NCBI GenBank assembly: GCA_964416645.1
Contig: CAYQEZ010000020.1
Coordinates: 1 to 31,738, forward strand
Source: GCA-002282575 sp964416645
GTDB lineage: Bacteria; Pseudomonadota; Gammaproteobacteria; Thiomicrospirales; Thiomicrospiraceae
Length of the DNA stretch: 31,738 nucleotides
Direction: 5' to 3'
Within the stretch, counting starts at the first letter, position 1. Every line of letters starts with the position of its first letter. Under the pieces are notes generated by a model that ran no database searches, was not told the origin of the DNA, and was given only the letters and a program-made list of their open reading frames with translations. The translations under genes were made by a program, and so were the position numbers. Below are positions 23,594-31,626 of the stretch, piece after piece.

Positions 23594-24328
23594 ATGGATA
23601 GCAACGTTATTACTCCGCATATTTCTCGTCGTTATGACCTGAAGTTGGAAGAACTGATTAATCGTATTTTAGCAATGGGCGGTCAAATTGAATCACAAAT
23701 GCAACGTGCTTTTGATGCCTTGCGTCACAATAACGCTGCGGGCGCAAAAGAGGTGATTGCTTATGACCGCTTCATTAACCGTCAGGAATCGAGTATTGAT
23801 GAGTTGTGTATTCGTATTTTAGCAGTACAACAACCAACCGCGGTTGATTTACGCCTGATTATGTCGGCCATTCACATTGTGACTGACCTAGAGCGGATGG
23901 GTGATGAAATCACTAAGATGGCACGTATGGTCATCAATTTGTGTGAAAGCGATACGCCTTGTGACTGCCAAAGCATTGCTGGTTATAACCATTTGGTGGA
24001 AATGACCATTTGTGCACAAGACATGATTAAAATTGCGTTGGATACTTTTGCGCATTTGGATGCGAAAAAAGCACTAAGTTTGTTACCGAAAGAAGCTAAA
24101 GCTGACGAAGAATACCGTGCCGCGCAGAAGCTGATGCGTGAACACATGATGCAACACCCTGAGCAAATTCCAGCGATGTTGGATTTACTCAATACGTTGC
24201 GTGCGATGGAGCGTGTTACCGATCACAGCTTGAATATTGCTGAGCATGTGTTTTATATTGTTGAAGGTTCTGATATGCGTCACATTAGTGCTGAGCGCCT
24301 AGCGGAAGTGACAAATAAATACGCTTGA
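23594..24328 (+). CDS. phoU: phosphate signalling regulator PhoU
   Basis: 244-residue all-helical cytoplasmic protein with two related three-helix bundles. The two metal-binding motifs are recognisable as LRLIMSAIHIVTDLERMGDE in the first repeat and LLNTLRAMERVTDHSLNIAEH in the second. It links the Pst transporter to PhoR so that signalling stays off while phosphate is plentiful, and limits phosphate uptake. GAGGA precedes the ATG, 19 bases after pstB. Confidence 0.97.
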   Translation: MDSNVITPHISRRYDLKLEELINRILAMGGQIESQMQRAFDALRHNNAAGAKEVIAYDRFINRQESSIDELCIRILAVQQPTAVDLRLIMSAIHIVTDLERMGDEITKMARMVINLCESDTPCDCQSIAGYNHLVEMTICAQDMIKIALDTFAHLDAKKALSLLPKEAKADEEYRAAQKLMREHMMQHPEQIPAMLDLLNTLRAMERVTDHSLNIAEHVFYIVEGSDMRHISAERLAEVTNKYA

Positions 24329-24344
24329 TATGCATGAGGTGATG

Positions 24345-25046
24345 ATGGCTGAGACTAAAGTGCTGGTGGTCGAAGACGAATCTTCCATTCGGGAAATGCT
24401 GGGGTTTACCTTGCAAACGGCAGGTATGCAGGTGCTGGAAGCGCCGAATGCTGAACAAGGTTGGCAATTGGCATTAACGCATCAGCCTAGTATTATTCTG
24501 CTTGACTGGATGTTGCCCGGTGTGCCGGGTGTGAGCTTGTTGGCGCGTTTAAAGGCAAATGACAAGTTGCGTCATATTCCGGTCATTATGCTGACGGCTA
24601 GAGCGGAAGAATCAGACCAAGTGCAAGGTTTTGAAACCGGTGCAGATGATTATGTCACCAAGCCTTTTTCGCCACGTGCATTATTGGCGCGTATTCAGGC
24701 GTTATTGCGTCGTTTAGACGATGGTCAAAGCACCGATAGTCTGCATGCCGGTCGAATGTTGTTGGATAGCCAAAGTCATCGTGTTTTTATTGATGGTATT
24801 GAAGTTAAGTTAGGTCCTAAAGAATATCGTTTACTGGCTTTCTTTATGGCGCATCACAATCGTGTTTTTACACGTCATCAGCTGCTCGACGAAGTTTGGG
24901 GAGATCGTGTCGTGGTGGAAGATCGCACCATCGATGTGCATATTCGGCGCTTACGTCGTGCTCTAGAGGAGCATGGTTGTGAGTCCTATATTCAAACCGT
25001 GCGAGGTTCGGGTTATCGGTTTTCGGTGACTGAATCGAATGAATAA
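24345..25046 (+). CDS. phoB: phosphate response regulator PhoB
   Basis: OmpR-type transcription factor, 233 residues from this start. The receiver domain has the acidic pair Glu10-Asp11, the phosphorylation site Asp54 (ILLDWMLPG), Thr in MLTARAEE and Lys in VTKPFSPR. The winged-helix domain (about 130-230) carries DEVWGDRVVVEDRTIDVHIRRLRR and the closing RGSGYRFS. The ATG at 24345 (MAETKVLVVED) is chosen over a Met five codons upstream because GAGGTG lies directly before it and it matches the family start. It is the likely binder of the Pho boxes described in this window. Its stop overlaps phoR by 8 bases. Confidence 0.96.
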   Translation: MAETKVLVVEDESSIREMLGFTLQTAGMQVLEAPNAEQGWQLALTHQPSIILLDWMLPGVPGVSLLARLKANDKLRHIPVIMLTARAEESDQVQGFETGADDYVTKPFSPRALLARIQALLRRLDDGQSTDSLHAGRMLLDSQSHRVFIDGIEVKLGPKEYRLLAFFMAHHNRVFTRHQLLDEVWGDRVVVEDRTIDVHIRRLRRALEEHGCESYIQTVRGSGYRFSVTESNE

Positions 25047-26337
25047 TCTTCGCTTTTGGGGCGGTGAATTAGCCACTGTCTTGTGGCTGCTCATTATCGC
25101 GTTGTTGGTTGCTTGGTGGTGGGATGCTTGGCTACTAGCAGGTTGGTTGTTTGCCAGTGTTATTTTGGTGCGTTGGTGGTTGGCGCTGTGGACAGCACAG
25201 TCGTGGCTGGCCTCTGGTGCGCGTAGCTGGCATTATTGGATCGCAGGTCCTCTATCTTATTTCTTGCTTGCCACCATACGATTGCTAGAGAAAGAGCGTC
25301 GCCAATCGCAAAAGTTATTGAGTCGTGCGCGTTACTTTAAGTACGCTGCTAAAGCCTTGCCCGAAGGGGTTATTGCACTGGATAGGTCTAGTCAGGTGAC
25401 GTGGTTTAATCAGGGTGCAGTTAACCTGCTGGGATTAAGTCGCCATGATCGTAACCGCTCTATTTTGAGTGTTATTCGCACGCCGGAGGTGTCTGGGTTA
25501 TTTAGAGGAGCGAGCTACACCACGGCGGAACTGGTGTCACCTGTGAACCCCAGTCGTACCTTGTCTGTTGAGCTACGTCCTTTTATGTTGGGTCATGATT
25601 TGTTGATCGTAAGGGATATTACGGCATTTAAAACCATTGATCGTATTCGTCGGGACTTCGTCGCCAATGCTTCGCATGAATTACGCACGCCATTAACGGT
25701 CATGCATGGCTACGTTGAAACCATGCTGGATACGCCTGGCAGTCATCAGCAACAATGGTTAAAGCCTTTGCAGCAAATGCACCAACAAACGGAGCGGATG
25801 CGCAAAATTATTGAAGATATGTTGACCTTGTCTCGTTTAGAAGCTGATGATGACCGCATGGAAAAAGAAGCGATCGATGTCGCCGATATGTTGTTGCAAA
25901 TTCAGGAAGAGGCCGAGCAGTTTTCAGGAGAAGCACATCATCAAATTACGTTGTCATTAGAAACCGATGTGGGCTTGTGGGGCTATGAAAACTATTTGCG
26001 AAGTGCTTTTACCAATTTGGTAACCAATGCCATTCGTTATACGCCCGAAGGGGGTGAAGTGCGCATTCGTTGGTGGTTGGATGAGGCAGGTGTGCATTTT
26101 TCGGTATGTGATACCGGTATTGGTATTGCCCCAGAGCATCTTCCGCGCATTACCGAACGTTTTTATCGTGTCGATTCGGCACGTTCTCGTGCCACGGGTG
26201 GTACGGGATTAGGATTGGCTATAACTCGTCATGTATTGGATAAGCATGATGCTAAATTAACGGTAGAAAGTCAGCTAGGCAAAGGGAGCTGTTTCTGTTG
26301 CCATTTTTCTGCAGGTGCGGTCGCACCCATCGAATGA
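25039..26337 (+). CDS. phoR: phosphate sensor histidine kinase PhoR
   Basis: 432-residue inner-membrane kinase. Two adjoining Trp-rich membrane helices (about 8-50) have almost no periplasmic loop, typical of PhoR, which senses through PstB and PhoU rather than by ligand. A PAS domain follows (about 100-200, LPEGVIALDRSSQVTWFN). The HisKA domain has the phospho-acceptor His213 (FVANASHELRTPLTVMHGY), and the ATPase domain has N-box NLVTNAIRYTPEGG, DTGIGIAPEH and GTGLGLAI. The ATG overlaps the end of phoB, indicating translational coupling. No terminator was recognised after it. Confidence 0.96.
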   Translation: MNNLRFWGGELATVLWLLIIALLVAWWWDAWLLAGWLFASVILVRWWLALWTAQSWLASGARSWHYWIAGPLSYFLLATIRLLEKERRQSQKLLSRARYFKYAAKALPEGVIALDRSSQVTWFNQGAVNLLGLSRHDRNRSILSVIRTPEVSGLFRGASYTTAELVSPVNPSRTLSVELRPFMLGHDLLIVRDITAFKTIDRIRRDFVANASHELRTPLTVMHGYVETMLDTPGSHQQQWLKPLQQMHQQTERMRKIIEDMLTLSRLEADDDRMEKEAIDVADMLLQIQEEAEQFSGEAHHQITLSLETDVGLWGYENYLRSAFTNLVTNAIRYTPEGGEVRIRWWLDEAGVHFSVCDTGIGIAPEHLPRITERFYRVDSARSRATGGTGLGLAITRHVLDKHDAKLTVESQLGKGSCFCCHFSAGAVAPIE

Positions 26338-26391
26338 CATGTTTTGAAGCAGCATACCCATTCAGAAGGTCGGTTGGTTAGGCTTAAATTT

Positions 26392-26446
26392 TGTCACATA
26401 ATTGACGTTTTTTTGTCATCTTACTGTCATATAGTTACATCATAAT
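26392..26446 (+). promoter_or_regulatory. putative Pho-box array of pstS
   Basis: TGTCAC (26392), TGTCAT (26414) and TGTCAT (26425) keep 11-bp phase, with the 26403 position poorly matched; a weaker TACATC follows at 26436. CATAAT (26441-26446) or the overlapping TAATAAT may be the -10. The array gives pstS its own phosphate-controlled promoter, separate from the pstC operon. Confidence 0.7.
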
Positions 26447-26485
26447 AATTCTTGTTAACACGTTAATCCTTACTTGGAGTTTATT

Positions 26486-27448
26486 ATGAAGACCATCATG
26501 GCGGCCTTAATGGGCGTTGCGGCAACGACCCTTGTTGCTCCTTCTTTTGCTGCAGTCGATCCTGCATTGCCAGGATACCAAAAAGTTTCAGGCGTTTCTG
26601 GTAACTTATCAAGTGTTGGTTCGGACACTCTTGCTAACCTAGCTACGCTATGGGCTGAAGAATTCAAACGCGCTTACCCTAACGTTAATATTCAAATCCA
26701 AGCTGCTGGTTCTTCAACAGCGCCACCCGCATTGACAGAAGGTACGGCTAATGTCGGTCCGATGAGTCGCGAAATGAAGTCAAAAGAAATCGAGGCTTTT
26801 GAAGCAAAGTATGGTTATAAACCAACTGGCATCGCTGTGGCGATTGATGCGTTAGCGGTTTATGTGCATAAAGATAATCCCATCAAAGGGTTAACAATGT
26901 CGCAAGTGGATGCGATTTTCTCTGCAACTCGCAAGTGTGGTGCGCCAGCAGATATTACCAATTGGGATCAGTTGGGTGGTGTAGGTGCTTTAGCGGGTAA
27001 AGAAATTCAACTTTACGGTCGTAACTCGGTTTCGGGTACCTACGGTTACTATAAAGAGAAAGCACTATGTAAAGGTGACTTTAAGACCAACGTGAATGAA
27101 CAGCCTGGTTCAGCGTCTGTGGTTCAGTCAGTAGCGACTTCGGTCAATGCGATTGGTTATTCAGGTATTGGCTATAAAACTTCAGGTGTGCGTGCGTTAC
27201 CTTTAGCGAAAAAAGATGGTGAGCCATTTGTTGAAGCCGATGAGCAGAACGCTATTTCTGGTAAATACCCATTAGCTCGCGCCTTGTATGTTTATGTGAA
27301 TAAAGCACCAGGTAAACCTTTAGATCCAATGGTCAAGGAGTTTATGACATTAATTTTGTCTAAAGAAGGTCAGCAAGTGGTAGAAAAAGACGGTTATGTC
27401 GCACTTCCTGCTGCTGTCGCCGCTAAAGAATTGGCTAAATTACAATAA
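26486..27448 (+). CDS. pstS: phosphate-binding periplasmic protein PstS
   Basis: Periplasmic binding protein delivering phosphate to PstCAB. The 320-residue precursor starts with a signal peptide (MKTIMAALMGVAATTLVAPSFA, cleavage after SFA). The mature protein shows phosphate-contact blocks GSDTLANL, AAGSSTAPPAL and GRNSVSGTYGYY, and a PMSREM segment. The ATG at 26486 is chosen because GGAG lies 6 bases before it; the in-frame TTG four codons upstream is part of that site. It lies after phoR, not before pstC, with its own Pho boxes, which allows higher expression than the membrane subunits. A terminator follows. Confidence 0.95.
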   Translation: MKTIMAALMGVAATTLVAPSFAAVDPALPGYQKVSGVSGNLSSVGSDTLANLATLWAEEFKRAYPNVNIQIQAAGSSTAPPALTEGTANVGPMSREMKSKEIEAFEAKYGYKPTGIAVAIDALAVYVHKDNPIKGLTMSQVDAIFSATRKCGAPADITNWDQLGGVGALAGKEIQLYGRNSVSGTYGYYKEKALCKGDFKTNVNEQPGSASVVQSVATSVNAIGYSGIGYKTSGVRALPLAKKDGEPFVEADEQNAISGKYPLARALYVYVNKAPGKPLDPMVKEFMTLILSKEGQQVVEKDGYVALPAAVAAKELAKLQ

Positions 27449-27478
27449 TTCGATTGTTGTTATGGTCGATTCGATCAG

Positions 27479-27501
27479 AAACCGCCCACGGGCGGTTTTT
27501 T
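27479..27501 (+). terminator. rho-independent terminator of pstS
   Basis: ACCGCC-CACG-GGCGGT followed by a run of six T, 31 bases past the pstS stop. Confidence 0.85.
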
Positions 27502-27554
27502 GTTATGGGCTAATCAGGTAGAATTATCGTCTATTCTTTAAAGGGGACGAATTA

Positions 27555-28196
27555 ATGCGTATCATGATGTTGGGTGCTCCAGGAGCGGGTAAAGGCACAC
27601 AAGCCACATTTTTAACCACTCATTTCGATATTCCACAAATTTCGACGGGTGATATGTTGCGAGCATCCATTCGTTCGGGTGCAGCGCTGGGCTTAGAAGC
27701 TAAAGGTTACATGGATGCCGGTCAGCTCGTTCCCGATGATTTGATTATTCGCATGGTTAAAGTGCGCATTAGCGAACCTGATTGCAAAAATGGTTTTTTG
27801 TTAGATGGCTTCCCTCGCACGCTAGCGCAAGCTGAAGCCTTGGCTTCTGCAGGGGTTGCGCTGGATGCGGTGATTGAAATTGATGTGCCTTTCGAGGTGA
27901 TTGTGGAGCGTATGGCAGGTCGTCGTGTGCATTCAGCATCGGGTCGCACTTATCACATTAGCTACAACCCACCTAAAGTGGAAGGTAAAGATGATGAAAC
28001 AGGTGAAGACCTCATTCAGCGTGATGATGACAAAGCTGAAACAGTGAAAAAACGCTTAGATGTTTATGCAGCGCAAACGCAACCACTGGTCGATTTCTAC
28101 AAAGCTGAAGCAGCCAAGGGTGATGTGAAGTACATTCGTGTTGATGGTACCGACAATATTGAGCGTGTTAAAACGTATATTTTGGCGGGTCTTTAA
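27555..28196 (+). CDS. adk: adenylate kinase Adk
   Basis: Interconverts ATP + AMP and 2 ADP. 213 residues, the long type with a LID domain. P-loop GAPGAGKGT (7-15), AMP-site STGDMLR and GFPRTLAQAE, and a LID (about 122-158, GRRVHSASGRTYHISYNPPK) without zinc cysteines, as usual in Gram-negative bacteria. AGGGGA precedes the ATG. It is a single gene between the pstS terminator and tRNA-Phe. Confidence 0.98.
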   Translation: MRIMMLGAPGAGKGTQATFLTTHFDIPQISTGDMLRASIRSGAALGLEAKGYMDAGQLVPDDLIIRMVKVRISEPDCKNGFLLDGFPRTLAQAEALASAGVALDAVIEIDVPFEVIVERMAGRRVHSASGRTYHISYNPPKVEGKDDETGEDLIQRDDDKAETVKKRLDVYAAQTQPLVDFYKAEAAKGDVKYIRVDGTDNIERVKTYILAGL

Positions 28197-28215
28197 CGAG
28201 AAGCGATAAAAGTAC

Positions 28216-28244
28216 TGGTAATTTGTAACGGTTGCCAGTATAAT
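28216..28244 (+). promoter_or_regulatory. promoter of tRNA-Phe
   Basis: A consensus TATAAT (28239-28244) stands 13 bases before the mature tRNA; a weak -35 (TGGTAA, 28216-28221) lies at 17-bp spacing. Confidence 0.5.
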
Positions 28245-28257
28245 AATCGAATAGTTT

Positions 28258-28333
28258 GGCCGGGTAGCTCAGTCGGTAGAGCAACGGATTGAAAATCCGT
28301 GTGTCGGCGGTTCGATTCCGCCCCCGGCCACCA
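28258..28333 (+). tRNA. tRNA-Phe (anticodon GAA)
   Basis: A 76-base cloverleaf: acceptor GGCCGGG pairs with CCCGGCC, D arm GCTC/GAGC, anticodon stem ACGGA/TCCGT around the loop TTGAAAA, variable loop GTGTC, T arm GGCGG-TTCGATT-CCGCC, discriminator A and an encoded CCA end. The anticodon GAA reads phenylalanine codons. It has its own promoter and terminator. No integrase or attachment-site repeat was seen next to it. Confidence 0.97.
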
Positions 28334-28339
28334 TACACT

Positions 28340-28369
28340 AAAAGCCTTAGAGAAATCTAAGGCTTTTTT
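28340..28369 (+). terminator. rho-independent terminator of tRNA-Phe
   Basis: AAAAGCCTTAGA-GAAA-TCTAAGGCTTTT: a perfect 12-bp stem with a GAAA tetraloop ending in a T run. Confidence 0.9.
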
Positions 28370-28507
28370 GTTTTCGCCTGCTTTTATACGCTTTCTTAGC
28401 GCTTATATGGCTGCGTCTCGTCTATTTTGTATGCTAAACCCTAGCCCCCTAGCGTGGAAAGGGCTAAAATCACTCTATTATTTGCGAATCATATCAGGAA
28501 CACTTTC

Positions 28508-29698
28508 ATGCCAGGTTTTGAATGGATGGGCGCCGAAGAAAAGGCAGAAATCAACCAAGTGCTCGATCAGGGTTTTATTTTCCGTTACAACTTTGACGGT
28601 GTGCGTAATAACGTCTGGAAAGCGCGTGAAATGGAAGCCATGCTGTGCGAGCGTATGCAAACTCAGTATGCGCATCTTGTCTCTAGTGGTACGGCGGCCT
28701 TGTCGGTGGCATATCACGCGATGGGAGTAGGGGCAGGCGATGAGGTTATCGTGCCTACCTTTACTTTTGTTGCCAGTGTTGAAGCCTTGGTGGCAGCGGG
28801 TGCAATGCCTGTTTTTGCCGATGTCGATGATACGCTTTGCTTAAATCCAGCCAGTATCGAAAGCAAAATTACGCCACGCACTAAAGCTATTAACGTGGTG
28901 CAAATGTGTGGCAGTATGGCCGATATGGACGCTATTATGGCTATTGCTAAAAAACACAATCTGTTGGTCATTGAAGATGCGTGCCAAGCCATTGGCGGTA
29001 GCTACAAGGGTAAGCCTTTAGGCAGTATTGGCGATGCGGGTTGTTTTTCGTTTGACTCAGTTAAGACCATTACCTGTGGTGAAGGTGGCGGTATTATTAC
29101 CAATAATCAAACCATTTATAAAAATGCGCACATGTATTCGGACCACGGACATGACCACATAGGTAATGATCGTGGTGCAGAAGGTCATCCAATTATGGGC
29201 TTAAACTATCGTATTTCTGACTTGAATGCGGCGATGGGCGTGGCGCAGCTACGTAAGCTAGATGATATGGTCGCCGTTCAACGCAAAAACAAAGCCATGA
29301 TTAAAGATGCGTTAAGCCAATTTAGTGAGGTTTCTTTCCGTCGTATTCTCGACCCAGAAGGCGATCAAGGTAGTTTCCTAACCTTTATGTTGCCCACCGA
29401 AGCGCGTACTTTGGAAATCAATCAAAAATTGAAAGACGCAGGCGTGGACGGATGTTTCTATTGGTATGTGAATAACTGGCATTACATTAAAAACTGGTCA
29501 CAAATTCAAAATATGGTTGGTGCTGCCAAGTTGCCAATTCATTTGAATGCGGATTTACCTGACTACGCCAACTTAGATACCTCAGCGTCGGATGCGGTGA
29601 TGAGTCGCAGTATTTCTATGCTCATCAAATTGAACTGGACGCAAGCGGATATTGCTGTCCGTATCGACAAACTCAACCAAGTCTTTGCAGGAGCATAA
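28508..29698 (+). CDS. kdnA: 8-amino-3,8-dideoxy-manno-octulosonate aminotransferase KdnA
   Basis: PLP-dependent DegT/DnrJ/EryC1/StrS aminotransferase that aminates C8 of oxidised Kdo to give Kdo8N, an inner-core lipopolysaccharide sugar. 396 residues. The Schiff-base Lys186 is in SFDSVKTITCGEGG, the PLP-ring Asp157 in IEDACQAIGGSYKG. Segments MCGSMADMD, YSDHGHDHIG and CFYWYVNNWHYIKNW agree closely with Shewanella KdnA as I recall it. The ATG at 28508 (MPGFEWMG) is chosen: AGGAA lies 8 bases before it and the Shewanella protein starts the same way, while an upstream in-frame GTG lacks support. First gene of kdnA-kdnB-kdsB. Confidence 0.92.
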   Translation: MPGFEWMGAEEKAEINQVLDQGFIFRYNFDGVRNNVWKAREMEAMLCERMQTQYAHLVSSGTAALSVAYHAMGVGAGDEVIVPTFTFVASVEALVAAGAMPVFADVDDTLCLNPASIESKITPRTKAINVVQMCGSMADMDAIMAIAKKHNLLVIEDACQAIGGSYKGKPLGSIGDAGCFSFDSVKTITCGEGGGIITNNQTIYKNAHMYSDHGHDHIGNDRGAEGHPIMGLNYRISDLNAAMGVAQLRKLDDMVAVQRKNKAMIKDALSQFSEVSFRRILDPEGDQGSFLTFMLPTEARTLEINQKLKDAGVDGCFYWYVNNWHYIKNWSQIQNMVGAAKLPIHLNADLPDYANLDTSASDAVMSRSISMLIKLNWTQADIAVRIDKLNQVFAGA

Positions 29699-29700
29699 CT

Positions 29701-30780
29701 ATGTCAGCACCTAAGTTTCGTAATTTTAAATGTGTGCCACGCATGGTTTTTGGTCGTGGTGCGTTTAATCAGTTAGATGATATGCTTGCCGAGCGGCGCG
29801 AAGGTGGTAGCGGTTGGGTGGTATTCGTGGTCGATGATGTGCATCAAAACCGTGAGCTGGCTAAGCGTATTCCCGCTAAAGCACAAGATTTGATTATTTG
29901 GGCCAATGTGTCGAAAGAACCTAGCACCATTCAGGTCGATGCCTTTACCGATCAGGTTAAAGCTCATGCGCCAACCCCGCCAGATAGTGTCATTGGTTTA
30001 GGCGGTGGTTCGGTATTAGATTTAGCCAAAGCGGTTTCGTTAATGCTGACCAATCCAGGTGGTTCGGCGAAATATCAAGGCTGGGATTTGATTCAGCATC
30101 CTGCGGTACATCACATTGGAATTCCAACTCTGTCGGGTACCGGTGCGGAAGCTTCTCGTACAGCGGTATTAACTGGCCCTGAGCGTAAACTCGGGTTAAA
30201 TTCTGACCATACCGTTTACGATCAAATTGTCATGGACCCTGAATTGATTGCTGGCGTGCCGAAAAATCAATGGTTCTATACAGGTATGGATTGCTACATT
30301 CATGGTATTGAAGCCTTAAATGGTACCTTTATTAACGAATTTGCGCGTGCCTTTGGCGATAAATCGCTTAATTTATGCCGTGAAGTCTATTTAGAAGATC
30401 ATCCCGAAAGTGATGAAAAACTGATGATGGCGAGTTACATGGGCGGTATGAGTATTGCTTATTCACAAGTCGGTGCGTGTCATGCCTTGTCTTATGGCTT
30501 GTCTTACGTGTTCGGCTACCATCACGGTATCGGCAACTGTATCGCATTCGATGTGCTCGATGGTTATTATGGCGACGGCGTGAAAGAGTTCCGTGAAATG
30601 GTGAAAAAGCACAACATTGACATCCCGAAAAACCTAGCGGCTACTTGGTCGGAAAATGATATTGACCGCATGATTACCATTTGCAAAGGCATGAAACCCT
30701 TATGGCAAAATGTCTATGGCGATGACTGGGAACGTGAAGTCACCGATGATAAATTGCGAGCCTTGTATAAGGCGATGTGA
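29701..30780 (+). CDS. kdnB: Kdo 8-oxidase KdnB (iron-containing alcohol dehydrogenase type)
   Basis: Oxidises the C8 alcohol of Kdo to an aldehyde, the substrate of KdnA. 359 residues of the metal-dependent alcohol dehydrogenase superfamily. The nucleotide site GLGGGSVLDLAKAV lies near residue 100, the metal ligands in MDCYIHGIEALNG and in CHALSYGLSYVFGYHHGIGNC. It starts 2 bases after kdnA. The close pairing with KdnA and with a KdsB cytidylyltransferase gives the specific assignment; on fold alone it would only be a group III alcohol dehydrogenase. Confidence 0.9.
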   Translation: MSAPKFRNFKCVPRMVFGRGAFNQLDDMLAERREGGSGWVVFVVDDVHQNRELAKRIPAKAQDLIIWANVSKEPSTIQVDAFTDQVKAHAPTPPDSVIGLGGGSVLDLAKAVSLMLTNPGGSAKYQGWDLIQHPAVHHIGIPTLSGTGAEASRTAVLTGPERKLGLNSDHTVYDQIVMDPELIAGVPKNQWFYTGMDCYIHGIEALNGTFINEFARAFGDKSLNLCREVYLEDHPESDEKLMMASYMGGMSIAYSQVGACHALSYGLSYVFGYHHGIGNCIAFDVLDGYYGDGVKEFREMVKKHNIDIPKNLAATWSENDIDRMITICKGMKPLWQNVYGDDWEREVTDDKLRALYKAM

Positions 30781-31517
30781 TGAAAAAAATCGCCTTTATT
30801 CCCGCACGTTACGGTTCAACCCGTTTTCCCGCTAAACCCTTAGCCCTAATTGCTGGCAAGCCGCTTATTGTTCATGTGTATGAACGTGTTGCAGCAGCCA
30901 GTGGCTTAGATGGGGTTTATGTCGCGACTGATGATGAGCGCATTGCTGATGCGGTAGCGCACTTAGGTGCGCCTGTGGTGCTAACCGTTAAGCCAGCCTA
31001 CACAGGTACCGATCGATTGGCAGAAGCAGCCGAGCAAGCAGGGTTGTCGAGCGATGATTTGATTATCAACGTACAAGGCGACCAGCCCTTGGTGCATCCA
31101 CACAGTATTGAAGATGTGATGCGTCCTTTTTTGGATGGTTACGATGGCAGCTTTGCTATGAGCACCTTGGCGTATGCCATTACCGATCCGCGTGAAATTC
31201 ATGATCCTAAAGACGTGAAAATGACTTTTGATGCAAATGGCAATGCTTTGTATTTTTCACGCGCTGCCATTCCCTTTGGGCGCGATCATTGGCAACATCC
31301 CGTCTACAAACATTTGGGCGTTTATGCTTACACCAAAGCTTTTGTTGATAACTTCAATCAGCTCAAACTGGGTGTGCTAGAAGAAATTGAAAAATTAGAG
31401 CAATTACGTGTGTTAGAAAACGGCCACCGCATTCGTGTAGCAGTTACCATGCATGACTCGTTAGAGGTGGATTTACCTGAAGACATTATGCGCATTGAAG
31501 CAGCAATCGGCGGTTAA
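30780..31517 (+). CDS. kdsB: CMP-Kdo8N/Kdo cytidylyltransferase KdsB
   Basis: Activates Kdo or Kdo8N with CTP for transfer to lipid A. 245 residues. The nucleotide loop IPARYGSTRFPAKPL is at the N-terminus; VATDDERI, NVQGDQPLVHP and the C-terminal EEIEKLEQLRVLENG and VDLPEDI blocks are all present. The ATG at 30780 shares its A with the kdnB stop (TGATG), indicating translational coupling. In such operons the enzyme prefers the 8-amino sugar, which is inferred from context rather than from residues. Confidence 0.93.
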   Translation: MKKIAFIPARYGSTRFPAKPLALIAGKPLIVHVYERVAAASGLDGVYVATDDERIADAVAHLGAPVVLTVKPAYTGTDRLAEAAEQAGLSSDDLIINVQGDQPLVHPHSIEDVMRPFLDGYDGSFAMSTLAYAITDPREIHDPKDVKMTFDANGNALYFSRAAIPFGRDHWQHPVYKHLGVYAYTKAFVDNFNQLKLGVLEEIEKLEQLRVLENGHRIRVAVTMHDSLEVDLPEDIMRIEAAIGG

Positions 31518-31577
31518 TGGCAATCGAAATATTAGGGTTAAATTTTTCCAAAAGGTTGCTCGACTTATGAGCGATTC

Positions 31578-31591
31578 TTGATTACAATCAA
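31578..31591. promoter_or_regulatory. perfect FNR/Anr box in front of fnr
   Basis: TTGATTACAATCAA is an exact TTGAT-N4-ATCAA dyad, 35 bases before the fnr ATG. The left half may serve as -35 (TTGATT) with TTAATA (31601-31606) as -10 at 17-bp spacing. FNR bound here would then cover the promoter, giving negative autoregulation. Confidence 0.8.
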
Positions 31592-31626
31592 TTAAAATAC
31601 TTAATAATGCGTATGCTAGGCTACTC

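Noticed and set aside
28442..28466. Inverted repeat TAGCCC/GGGCTA before kdnA
   Set aside because: A 6-bp stem with a 13-base loop and no partner sequence or known motif; could be chance.
28258..28507. tRNA-Phe as an integration site of a genomic island
   Set aside because: No integrase and no repeat of the tRNA 3' end were seen; downstream are ordinary lipopolysaccharide genes.
28299..28730. Open reading frame of 143 codons beginning inside the tRNA-Phe
   Set aside because: It runs through the 3' half of the tRNA, its terminator and the beginning of kdnA in another frame, and its product resembles nothing known.
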